Positions 51,785-59,048 of a stretch of DNA of 64,000 nucleotides are shown in pieces. The translations under genes and the position numbers were made by a program. Below the pieces are notes generated by a model. It saw only the letters and a list, made by a program, of their open reading frames with translations. It did no database searches and had not been told where the DNA came from. Source of the DNA: Virgibacillus oceani (GTDB lineage Bacteria; Bacillota; Bacilli; Bacillales; Amphibacillaceae); assembly GCF_014638995.1 (NCBI RefSeq), contig NZ_BMFR01000002.1:168203-232202 (forward strand). Direction: 5' to 3'. Positions within the stretch are counted from its first letter, which is position 1. The number at the start of each line of letters is the position of its first letter.

Positions 51785-53431
51785 ATGGTCACAACTGCAT
51801 GGAACTGGTTATGGGACAAGCATGATCAAGCAAAAGAATTACTTAGCTTCTTTGTTAAACCAAACAGCTCATCAATTAGTTCGAAAAATAGCTCAGGTAC
51901 TGCTCAAACAGGTAAAAACGGCGGCAGCAACAAACGCACCTACAAGCCCGCACAATTATTCGGACTTATTTTAGGACCTCTATTATTTATTTTGACATTG
52001 GTATTTTTCTCACCAGATGGTCTTTCATCAGAGGGGCAGGCTATACTAGCAAGTACACTTTGGATTGCAGTATGGTGGATGACAGAAGCAATTCCGATTC
52101 CAGCGACATCATTATTGCCTATTGTCCTGTTCCCGTTAACAGGCGGCTTAGATATTGATGCAACCACATCATCGTATGGTGATGACACAATCTTTTTATT
52201 TATGGGCGGTTTTATGATTGCGCTTGCAATGGAAAAATGGAATCTTCATAAACGAATCGCTCTTAGCATTATTTCCATTATAGGAACGAACACAGATCGC
52301 ATTATTCTTGGTTTCATGGTTGCAACCGGATTTTTATCCATGTGGATTTCCAACACGGCGACTGCCATGATGATGGTGCCGATTGGCTTAGCAATCATTT
52401 ATCAGGTTTCAGAAGCCTTGAAGGATGATCCCTCTATTGATACAACAAAGGAAAACTTTGGATTCGGAAAGGCATTAATGCTAGGGATTGCTTACTCAGC
52501 TTCATTAGGTGGAATTGGGACTTTAATTGGAACACCTCCAAACACATTGCTTGCAGGTGCAATTGAAAAAACATATGGCGTAGAACTTTCCTTTGCAAAA
52601 TGGATGCTTTTCGGTGTTCCAATAGCTTGGATATTTATCATCATCGCTTGGGTTTACCTTGTAAAAATTGCCTACCCGTTAAAATTAAAGCAGCTTCCCG
52701 GTGGAAAAGAGGTAATCCATACAGAAAAGAAGAAGCTTGGACCAGCATCGTACGAAGAAAAAGCTGTATTTATCATATTCGTTTTAGCAGCATTAGCTTG
52801 GATCACTCGATCATTCCTGCTAGCGCCTTATATTAATGAAAGCATTAACGACGCAATTATCGGAATGGCGGCAGCAGCAATTCTATTTATCATCCCATCC
52901 AAAAATAAGCTGGGCGACAGATTGCTAGATTGGGATACAGCGGTTAAACTGCCGTGGGGGATATTGTTACTTTTTGGCGGTGGCCTTGCAATAGCTGCAG
53001 GATTTGTAGAATCTGGCCTTTCCGATTGGATTGGCGGCCAGTTAACAGCACTTCAAGGAATTAATATTTTTGTTGTATTGCTAATTGTTACGGCACTCGT
53101 TATTTTCCTAACCGAAATAACATCTAATACGGCGACCGCGTCCATGATGTATCCAATTATGGCATCACTTGCCGCAGCATTGGGTGTCCATCCATATGCA
53201 GTTATGGTTGCAGCAGGGGTGGCAGCATCATGTGCATTCATGCTGCCGGTTGCAACACCGCCAAATGCTGTTGTATTCGGATCAGGCTATTTACGAATTC
53301 CCGATATGGCAAAAGCTGGATTTGCCTTAAATATAGTTGGAATAATTTTAGTAACAGCAGCAATTTATTTCCTATTACCTGCATTTTGGGGTATTGATCT
53401 GAAAAGTGTTCCAGAAATGTTTAGAGGATAG
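51785..53431 (+). CDS. DASS (SLC13) sodium/dicarboxylate symporter
   Basis: A 548-aa transporter with about 11 membrane segments. The two Ser-Asn-Thr substrate/sodium motifs are present: SMWISNTATAMMMVP and EITSNTATASMMYP. The N-terminus has an unusual polar, Ser/Asn/Gly-rich cytoplasmic extension of about 60 residues. AAGGAGG fits the ATG at 51785; an upstream ATG at 51695 is not supported. The likely substrate is C4-dicarboxylates (SdcS-like). A strong terminator follows. Confidence 0.92.
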   Translation: MVTTAWNWLWDKHDQAKELLSFFVKPNSSSISSKNSSGTAQTGKNGGSNKRTYKPAQLFGLILGPLLFILTLVFFSPDGLSSEGQAILASTLWIAVWWMTEAIPIPATSLLPIVLFPLTGGLDIDATTSSYGDDTIFLFMGGFMIALAMEKWNLHKRIALSIISIIGTNTDRIILGFMVATGFLSMWISNTATAMMMVPIGLAIIYQVSEALKDDPSIDTTKENFGFGKALMLGIAYSASLGGIGTLIGTPPNTLLAGAIEKTYGVELSFAKWMLFGVPIAWIFIIIAWVYLVKIAYPLKLKQLPGGKEVIHTEKKKLGPASYEEKAVFIIFVLAALAWITRSFLLAPYINESINDAIIGMAAAAILFIIPSKNKLGDRLLDWDTAVKLPWGILLLFGGGLAIAAGFVESGLSDWIGGQLTALQGINIFVVLLIVTALVIFLTEITSNTATASMMYPIMASLAAALGVHPYAVMVAAGVAASCAFMLPVATPPNAVVFGSGYLRIPDMAKAGFALNIVGIILVTAAIYFLLPAFWGIDLKSVPEMFRG

Positions 53432-53440
53432 CGTATATCA

Positions 53441-53484
53441 AAAAAGGAAGAACTCGCATTCACACAGCGATGTTCTTCCTTTTT
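53441..53484. terminator. Bidirectional terminator after the DASS transporter
   Basis: AAAAAGGAAGAAC and GTTCTTCCTTTTT are perfectly complementary around an 18-nt loop. It directly abuts the stop of the convergent small gene. Confidence 0.9.
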
Positions 53485-53649
53485 CTAGTGCTTCCTCTTA
53501 TTGCGAAAATTCCTAGGTAATGTGAACGCAATAATAATGATTCCTGCTCCCAAAATTACATAATGGAATAGATTTGGATCATTATCAAAAATAAAATAAG
53601 CACCAATACCAGCTATAATCCAGCCAATTGCTTCAAACAATAACCACAT
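53485..53649 (-). CDS. Small two-segment membrane protein, 54 aa
   Basis: A short gene 16 bp downstream of an MFS gene on the same strand, with GGGTGGTG before ATG 53649. The product has two hydrophobic segments (LLFEAIGWIIAGIGAYFIF and YVILGAGIIIIAFTLP) and a basic end (RNFRNKRKH). The terminator follows immediately. It is probably co-transcribed with the MFS gene and could be a small accessory membrane protein. I recognise no family. Confidence 0.7.
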   Translation of the reverse strand: MWLLFEAIGWIIAGIGAYFIFDNDPNLFHYVILGAGIIIIAFTLPRNFRNKRKH

Positions 53650-53665
53650 ATAAACACCACCCATA

Positions 53666-54868
53666 CTACTCTGCCATATTTTTTCTAAAACGGCTTGACA
53701 TTACATTTACAAATATTATATACGCTATTGGCAACAACCCTGTCAGTGCAACCAAACCTGTCCAGCCTGCTGCACTCCACAACGGTCCCAGTGCTGAGCT
53801 GCCTGCCGCAACACCAATATAATATGCAACTAAATAAAGACTCGACGCACTGCCTTTATGGTGTGTTGCCTGTTCACTAACAGATGCTGCTGTAAGGGAA
53901 TGTGCCGTGAAAAATCCCAGGCACGAAACACACAAACCGATAATAATAACGATTACCGACTGGCTAAGCGTCATAAGTATTCCAATGGATAACGTAATAA
54001 TCCCAGCAATCCGAATTTTCCTTAAGCCTATATTTACGGCAAGCCAGCCTGCAAATGGGGACCCAATAACCCCTAATCCATAAGCAAAAAATGTATAAGA
54101 AATGGCCTGCAGCGAAAGGGAGAATGGTGGTCCCTCGAGATGAAATGGCAAGTATGTCCAAATCCCCGTAAATGACATTTGCAGAACAATTCCTAATCCA
54201 AATACAAGTAATATTGCAGGGTTTTTTAAATGAAAGAAAAATGCTTCCATATCACGGGAAAATGATAGGTTGCTAGGTTGGAAAAGCCGTGATTTCGGCA
54301 ACAGTATAAACACTGCTGCTAAAATGAGCACACCAAGTCCTGCTAAAAAATAAAATGCCGCTTCCCATGAATAATGATCTGTAATATATCCTGTCAGCAC
54401 CCTTCCCATCATTCCTCCAAGTGCATTACTGGAAATATAAAGTGCTGTTGCAACACCGGCACTCCGCTTGTCGATTTCTTCACTAATATATGCAAGTGAT
54501 GCAGCAGGTAATCCGGCAAGTGCAAATCCCTGAACCAGGCGCAACACTAGTAAAAGCACAAAGGAATCAGTCAATGGAATGAGCAAAAATGGGATAACTG
54601 ATCCTACAAGGGAAATTTTAATAAAAATGGTCCGTCCAATTCGATCTGACAGGAATCCGAGAATAATTAAACCGACTATTAAACCAATAATTGTCAGTGA
54701 TATAGCTAAACTTGACGTTGATACAGATACGTTAAACTTTCTGACAAATACAGGAAGAAGCGGCTGCACCGAATACATACTGGCAAAAATGAAAAAAGAG
54801 GCAAGTGCCAAACTCAGTGTAATTTTCCAAAAATAAAAATCCCGGATTGAATAAGTCTGATGCTGCAT
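53666..54868 (-). CDS. MFS transporter (YnfM/DHA1-like)
   Basis: A 400-aa transporter with 12 predicted segments. YSVQPLLPVFVRKFNVS and LGFLSDRIGRT (motif A) are characteristic of the YnfM/arabinose-efflux-like DHA1 branch, and GMMGRVLTGYITDHYSW follows. The substrate is unknown. It is followed after 16 bp by the 54-aa membrane protein and preceded by a second MFS gene on the same strand (60 bp), so they may form one unit. Confidence 0.87.
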   Translation of the reverse strand: MQHQTYSIRDFYFWKITLSLALASFFIFASMYSVQPLLPVFVRKFNVSVSTSSLAISLTIIGLIVGLIILGFLSDRIGRTIFIKISLVGSVIPFLLIPLTDSFVLLLVLRLVQGFALAGLPAASLAYISEEIDKRSAGVATALYISSNALGGMMGRVLTGYITDHYSWEAAFYFLAGLGVLILAAVFILLPKSRLFQPSNLSFSRDMEAFFFHLKNPAILLVFGLGIVLQMSFTGIWTYLPFHLEGPPFSLSLQAISYTFFAYGLGVIGSPFAGWLAVNIGLRKIRIAGIITLSIGILMTLSQSVIVIIIGLCVSCLGFFTAHSLTAASVSEQATHHKGSASSLYLVAYYIGVAAGSSALGPLWSAAGWTGLVALTGLLPIAYIIFVNVMSSRFRKNMAE

Positions 54869-54928
54869 GGTGTCACTTCCAATTTTAGAATGCTAAATTC
54901 AGTATAGCGGATTTTTAAAGATAAAACA

Positions 54929-56143
54929 TCAGTCAAGCACGTATTTATCCCTGCCAGCACCAAGACCGAAAATAACAACGAACAGGGAAACGCCAATCAA
55001 TGTAACCAGCGGGATAGTCCAGACATGTGTCAGATCAAATAAATAACCAATGAACATTGGACCAACCGCAGCCAAAACATACCCTAGCGACTGTGCCATC
55101 CCCGACAATTCTGCCGCCTGTTTTGCATTACGTGCACGCATCCCTAAAAACGCTAAGGCTAATGCAAAGTTACCACTTAGCGCAAATCCAATTAATATCG
55201 TACTGATTACCATTACAGCATATGAATCACCAAGAAGGAGCCCGCCGTAGCCACTAACCGCAAACACCCCCAAAACGAGGATAATTCCACGCTGCTGAGA
55301 AAATTTCGCCGCAATCACAGGAACAAGAAAGCTTGCTGGCAGTCCGACAAATTGTGTAAAGGAGAGCATCCATCCCGCGGTAGCCATACTCACACCGTAA
55401 TCATGCAGAATTTCCGGCAGCCAAGAAATCGTCACATAAAACAAAAACGATTGCAATCCCATAAACGATGCAACCTGCCATGCAAGCGGAGAATGCCACA
55501 TTTGATTGTTCCCATCGCTGACATATGTCATCTCAACAGTTGTTTCTGGCTTACTATTCTTACCTAAATAAACCCAAATCACAATACCAAGAATTGCCGG
55601 AATCATCCAAACAAGCAATGCAATTTGCCAGCCAAGTCCCATTCCCTTAGCAAATGGAATACTTAGGCCAGAAGCTGTCGCTGCAAAAATCCCCATAGCC
55701 GTCGAGTACACACTTGTCATCAGCGCAACTTTGGCGGGGAATTTTTCTTTTATAACTCCGGGAAGCAAAACATTACATATTGCTATTCCTAAACCAACTA
55801 ACAATGTGCCTATAAACAAAAGTGCAACAAAGGAAAACGAACGTACCGCAATACCAATAGCAAGCAAAATTAATCCAATTAATAAAGCCCGTTCATTTGT
55901 TACGCGATTCCCAAGCCTGGGGGCAATCGGTGACATTAAAGCGAATGCAATTAATGGCAGACTCGTTATCAGACCGGCACTCCAGTTTGATAGTCCTATA
56001 TCATCACGAATAATACCTATTACCGGTCCTACCGAAGTTATAGCTGGCCGCAAATTAAATGCAACAAACACAATACCGGTTATCAATAAGAATTGGTATA
56101 GCCGTTTTGATTTGTTTGATGTTAATACCTTTTGTAGATTCAT
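54929..56143 (-). CDS. CynX/NimT-family MFS transporter
   Basis: A 404-aa transporter with 12 segments. VFVAFNLRPAITSVGPVIG, SPIAPRLGNRVTNERALL and AAELSGMAQSLGYVLAAVGP are typical of the cyanate/nitroimidazole (CynX/NimT/YycB) group. The frame continues upstream to 56350, but AAGGAGAA supports the ATG at 56143. No cyanase gene is nearby; the substrate is unknown. Confidence 0.9.
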   Translation of the reverse strand: MNLQKVLTSNKSKRLYQFLLITGIVFVAFNLRPAITSVGPVIGIIRDDIGLSNWSAGLITSLPLIAFALMSPIAPRLGNRVTNERALLIGLILLAIGIAVRSFSFVALLFIGTLLVGLGIAICNVLLPGVIKEKFPAKVALMTSVYSTAMGIFAATASGLSIPFAKGMGLGWQIALLVWMIPAILGIVIWVYLGKNSKPETTVEMTYVSDGNNQMWHSPLAWQVASFMGLQSFLFYVTISWLPEILHDYGVSMATAGWMLSFTQFVGLPASFLVPVIAAKFSQQRGIILVLGVFAVSGYGGLLLGDSYAVMVISTILIGFALSGNFALALAFLGMRARNAKQAAELSGMAQSLGYVLAAVGPMFIGYLFDLTHVWTIPLVTLIGVSLFVVIFGLGAGRDKYVLD

Positions 56144-56250
56144 GCAATGTGTTCTCCTTATGTAAAAATGTATAATCAATAGTATTAATAATAGCATACT
56201 TGTATTAGTCAATGATATTAATCGGTGGCATTTCAGAAGGTGTTTCTTAG

Positions 56251-56685
56251 CGGGATTCCGTGCAGTTTGCCGAACAATCCGGAAGTACATTAGCTGATAT
56301 TTCTGAACCAATCGGAGAAATGCAATTGGAAACAAAGCAAACCGTAACATTAATCGGCAAAACCAATGACATCATAGAAACACAGTCAAAATCTGTCGGT
56401 GAAACGGAATGGCATTCTGCAATATTCAACAAACAATGGAAGCAAACAACACGCTTTAACAAGGTGATGGACGTTATGGAAGCGATTATCAACCAAGAAA
56501 AAATCATTTCCATTAACACACAAAGTATCGCATCGATCAGTCAGGAAACAGCAGCAGGAACCGAGGAAATTTCTTCATCCATTGAACTGCAAACCGCATC
56601 AATGCAACAATCAAACCATGTAGCAAGGGAATTGGAAACTTATTCGTTGGAAATGAAGAAGCAGATTGATAAGTCTAAATTATAA
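56251..56685 (+). pseudogene. Remnant of a methyl-accepting chemotaxis protein
   Basis: The frame reads DSVQFAEQSG (normally EIRKLAEQSG) and, near the end, SISQETAAGTEEISSSIELQ, both parts of the cytoplasmic signalling hairpin of chemoreceptors. The sensor, membrane segments, HAMP and first half of the signalling domain are gone, and a TAG (56248-56250) stops the frame just upstream. The middle (GETEWHSAIFNKQWKQTT) is degraded. No ribosome site is seen. A repeat element begins 2 bp after the stop. Confidence 0.85.
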
Positions 56686-56686
56686 G

Positions 56687-56917
56687 GGACTGGGACATAA
56701 CTAAATTGTTTAATCCAAAGCCAAACATTTCACCATACTGCAGAAGGAAATACACGGAGACTCCTGCGGGATGAAAAGCCTAGGTGAGACTACGCAGAGC
56801 GATAGCTCGGAGCAGGCTCAGGGCAGCCCGCGGAAAGCGTAGTGTATTTCCGTAACGGTATGTATGCACCAACTATGTTCGGATTTTATTTTGGTTAAAA
56901 CACTTTTGTCCCAGCCT
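56687..56917. repeat. MITE-like repeat, copy B (inverted relative to copy A)
   Basis: About 231 bp, matching the reverse complement of 11217-11444 almost throughout (roughly 90% by eye), with ends TGGGACATAACTAAATTG and AAAACACTTTTGTCCCAG. It lies directly after the chemoreceptor remnant. The stretch from 56918 to the antitoxin promoter shows no gene. Confidence 0.88.
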
Positions 56918-57057
56918 CCATTTAAAATATAGATTCACTAAGGAATATTGCCCAGGAAATATAGGTCGATTGATGCCAAATTTTGCACTGCTTTTTTAGC
57001 GGTTAATCCTTCAAAATCAGGTAACTATTGGAAATTTGTACAACAAGTTCTTTTCCC

Positions 57058-57085
57058 TTTTCAACACCCATTTTTATGGTATAAT
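57058..57085 (+). promoter_or_regulatory. Promoter of the antisense antitoxin RNA
   Basis: TTTTCA (57058-57063), 16-nt spacer, TATAAT (57080-57085) with an extended -10 (TGGTATAAT). Predicted start near 57092. Confidence 0.75.
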
Positions 57086-57091
57086 ATAGGT

Positions 57092-57226
57092 AGAAATATG
57101 CATATACTTATAAGACCACAGCTGCAACTGTGGTCTCAAGATAAGTGGTTCCCCCAGGGGATCTGCTATCCAAGAATAGACTTCCCATCCATAACTTTTG
57201 AGGGTTAATAGGGAGGTCTATTTTTT
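57092..57226 (+). ncRNA. Antisense antitoxin RNA of a type I toxin-antitoxin pair
   Basis: A predicted 130-nt RNA transcribed against the 3' part of the toxin mRNA. Near its 5' end is the hairpin AGACCACAG/CTGTGGTCT (57113-57136). It ends in AATAGACTTCCC/GGGAGGTCTATT followed by a T-run (57173-57226), an intrinsic terminator that overlaps the toxin stop codon. This convergent overlap is the layout of bsrE/as-bsrE and txpA/ratA in B. subtilis. Confidence 0.78.
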
Positions 57227-57313
57227 ATTGATCATTTTTATTACGAGTGTCAACAAGGCAATCAAGAATGTGCCAAATGCGAACATGACCATAAATACCT
57301 CGTAAATGCTCAT
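57218..57313 (-). CDS. Holin-like toxin of a type I toxin-antitoxin system, 31 aa
   Basis: A small hydrophobic peptide, MSIYEVFMVMFAFGTFLIAL then LTLVIKMINKK: one membrane segment with a basic tail, the putative holin-like toxin pattern of bacilli (BsrE/TxpA type). Two ATGs are possible (57319 and 57313); AAAAAGGTGGTG suits 57313. The ribosome site lies in a 16-bp palindrome (57325-57340, CCTTTTTATAAAAAGG) that can hide it, as in other type I toxins. Overproduction would be expected to damage the membrane; the antisense RNA opposite its 3' end would prevent this. Confidence 0.82.
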   Translation of the reverse strand: MSIYEVFMVMFAFGTFLIALLTLVIKMINKK

Positions 57314-57324
57314 TGGCATCACCA

Positions 57325-57340
57325 CCTTTTTATAAAAAGG
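57325..57340 (-). promoter_or_regulatory. Palindrome sequestering the toxin ribosome site
   Basis: CCTTTTTATAAAAAGG is a perfect palindrome whose right half is the AAAAAGG Shine-Dalgarno. Pairing would restrain translation of the toxin. Confidence 0.7.
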
Positions 57341-57380
57341 GCTAGCCGACCAATCCCTAAAAGAACATTATCTAGTACAT

Positions 57381-57389
57381 AGTATATCA
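57381..57389 (-). promoter_or_regulatory. Extended -10 promoter of the toxin gene
   Basis: Read leftwards: TGATATACT, with no clear -35. It gives a start near 57374 and an mRNA of about 260 nt. The rest of 57390-57670 shows no gene. Confidence 0.6.
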
Positions 57390-57670
57390 TATAAATAAGG
57401 TAAATAACCACAAAAACAGAACATTTGTTTGTGTGTTTCGTTTATATACAAACTTTTGCTAAGCCATTTGACATTCATGTATAGTTTTTTTTATTTTTGG
57501 ATACGCTCTATAGTTTGCTGGATTTTTGATATACATTGTACCAAGTATAACAAGCCATAGAGCTTGTATAGTTTAGTATATGCAATCGATTGGTAGAGTT
57601 AGCATTGCATTTGCGGGAGAATAGATGTGGAAATTATATTAATAGGTAAAATAGAGGGATCAAAGTATAG

Positions 57671-57703
57671 AAAAGCGTTCACCATTATATCGTGAACGCT
57701 TTT
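57671..57703 (-). terminator. Terminator of fabI
   Basis: AAAAGCGTTCAC and GTGAACGCTTTT, perfectly complementary, around a 9-nt loop, 13 nt past the fabI stop. Confidence 0.88.
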
Positions 57704-57715
57704 CATGTCCATTTT

Positions 57716-58495
57716 TTATGAACCAGCAATAATATGAAATCCTGAGTCAACGTGAAGCACATCACCGGTAATACCGCGGGACATATCACTTAGTAAAAAT
57801 ACTGTGGCATCCCCTACCTGATCCTGGTCAATCTGTCTGCGAAGCGGTGCCTTTTCCTCAATGACAGTCATTTTATCATTAAAACCTGATACACCTTTTG
57901 CGGAAAGTGTGCGAACCGGTCCTGCAGAAACAGCATTTACGCGAATACCATATTTTCCTACATCCTCAGCCAAATAACGGACGCTGGCTTCAAGTGCCGC
58001 TTTGGCAACACCCATCACATTATAGTTAGGTACAACGCGTTCAGCACCTAAGTAAGTTTGCGTAACAATTCCGCCACCCTCGGTCATTAACTTCTTTGCC
58101 TCTCTCGTTACTGCCACTAGGGAATAAGAGCTGATATTCTGTGCGAGTAAATAGCCTTCACGAGAAGTATTAGCATACTCCCCCTTTAATTCATCACGAT
58201 TTGCAAATGCAACCGAATGAACGACACCGTGAATCGTACCAACCTTTTCACCGATTTCCCGGAAGGCTTGAACAATACTTTCATCATCAGCCACATCACA
58301 GGAAACGATTAATTTCGGCTCAATTTCATTTTCTGCTAATAATTTTTCCAGCTTTTGCCGGGATCGTTCCTGGCGATTAGTAAAAATCAGGTTGGCGCCA
58401 GCATTTTGCAGGGATTTCGTAATCCCCCATGCGATGCTTCGATTATTGGCGACCCCCATAACTACTATATTTTTATTTTGCATTAGATTGTTCAT
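57716..58495 (-). CDS. fabI: Enoyl-ACP reductase FabI
   Basis: A 259-aa short-chain dehydrogenase fold. Motifs are VMGVANNRSIAWG (NADH/NADPH loop), HSVAFANRDELKGEY, the catalytic Tyr-x6-Tyr-x6-Lys region spanning TQTYLGAERVVPNYNVMGVA and the following Lys, and RVNAVSAGPVRTLSAKG. It performs the last reduction of fatty acid elongation and is the triclosan target. The start follows GGAGGTAC. I do not see a FapR operator upstream, although B. subtilis fabI has one. Confidence 0.96.
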   Translation of the reverse strand: MNNLMQNKNIVVMGVANNRSIAWGITKSLQNAGANLIFTNRQERSRQKLEKLLAENEIEPKLIVSCDVADDESIVQAFREIGEKVGTIHGVVHSVAFANRDELKGEYANTSREGYLLAQNISSYSLVAVTREAKKLMTEGGGIVTQTYLGAERVVPNYNVMGVAKAALEASVRYLAEDVGKYGIRVNAVSAGPVRTLSAKGVSGFNDKMTVIEEKAPLRRQIDQDQVGDATVFLLSDMSRGITGDVLHVDSGFHIIAGS

Positions 58496-58608
58496 ATATG
58501 TACCTCCATAAAATAATTATGTATTTACTATAGTGTTATTGTAATGTATTTCTTTATGGATGTACAAAAAATATTCCTGGATTCGCTTCGTACGTCAATT
58601 TCTACTTT

Positions 58609-58977
58609 TTATATTACCAAGTAGGGTCTAAACATTTCTTCCAGTTTGTTTATCCAATTTTTATATCTCGGTATGAGCGTAAACTGCAAAATTTCGTGAA
58701 TCTTACCGTAATCAGAGGCTTCAAAAGACTCCACTACAAGCTCCAAAGCATCTCTCACTTTTGTTGTTACCCCTTGTATGCCTTCCGACAGAATATCATC
58801 TGGCAAGGTCAAGATGGATTTTTCAACAGATGAAAAGGCACGTACAATATTTTGAAACAATGGAATAGTTGCTTCAAACTTCCCTTCCTTCAATAAGTCT
58901 TGCATGTGCTGAAGCCCTTCGTATACGGTTTCCTGCAATTCCTGTGAATGTTTCATCATCTCTATGTATTTTTCCAT
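58609..58977 (-). CDS. Helical protein downstream of fliD, unknown function
   Basis: A 122-aa soluble, predominantly helical protein (MEKYIEMMKHSQELQETVYE at the start; FTLIPRYKNWINKLEEMF near the end). It begins 71 bp after the fliD stop on the same strand, with only a hairpin between. AAAGGGGTGG fits the ATG at 58977; longer in-frame starts are not supported. Size and helical content resemble FliS/FliT-type export chaperones, and in B. subtilis fliD is followed by fliS-fliT. No sequence similarity to these is clear, so a FliD chaperone role is only a hypothesis. Confidence 0.7.
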   Translation of the reverse strand: MEKYIEMMKHSQELQETVYEGLQHMQDLLKEGKFEATIPLFQNIVRAFSSVEKSILTLPDDILSEGIQGVTTKVRDALELVVESFEASDYGKIHEILQFTLIPRYKNWINKLEEMFRPYLVI

Positions 58978-59001
58978 TAAAATCCACCCCTTTGATAAAA
59001 T

Positions 59002-59030
59002 ATGCCCCACTCGCTGCTTGAATGGGGCAT
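59002..59030 (-). terminator. Hairpin between fliD and the helical gene
   Basis: ATGCCCCA and TGGGGCAT (8-bp stem) with a 13-nt loop. Only a short T-run (ATTTTATC) follows, so it may be an attenuator giving less of the downstream gene. Confidence 0.6.
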
Positions 59031-59048
59031 GTAGTTATTCGTCAGTAT

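Noticed and set aside
56948-57208. 86-codon open frame on the plus strand
   Set aside because: It crosses the antitoxin promoter and RNA; no ribosome site or protein similarity.
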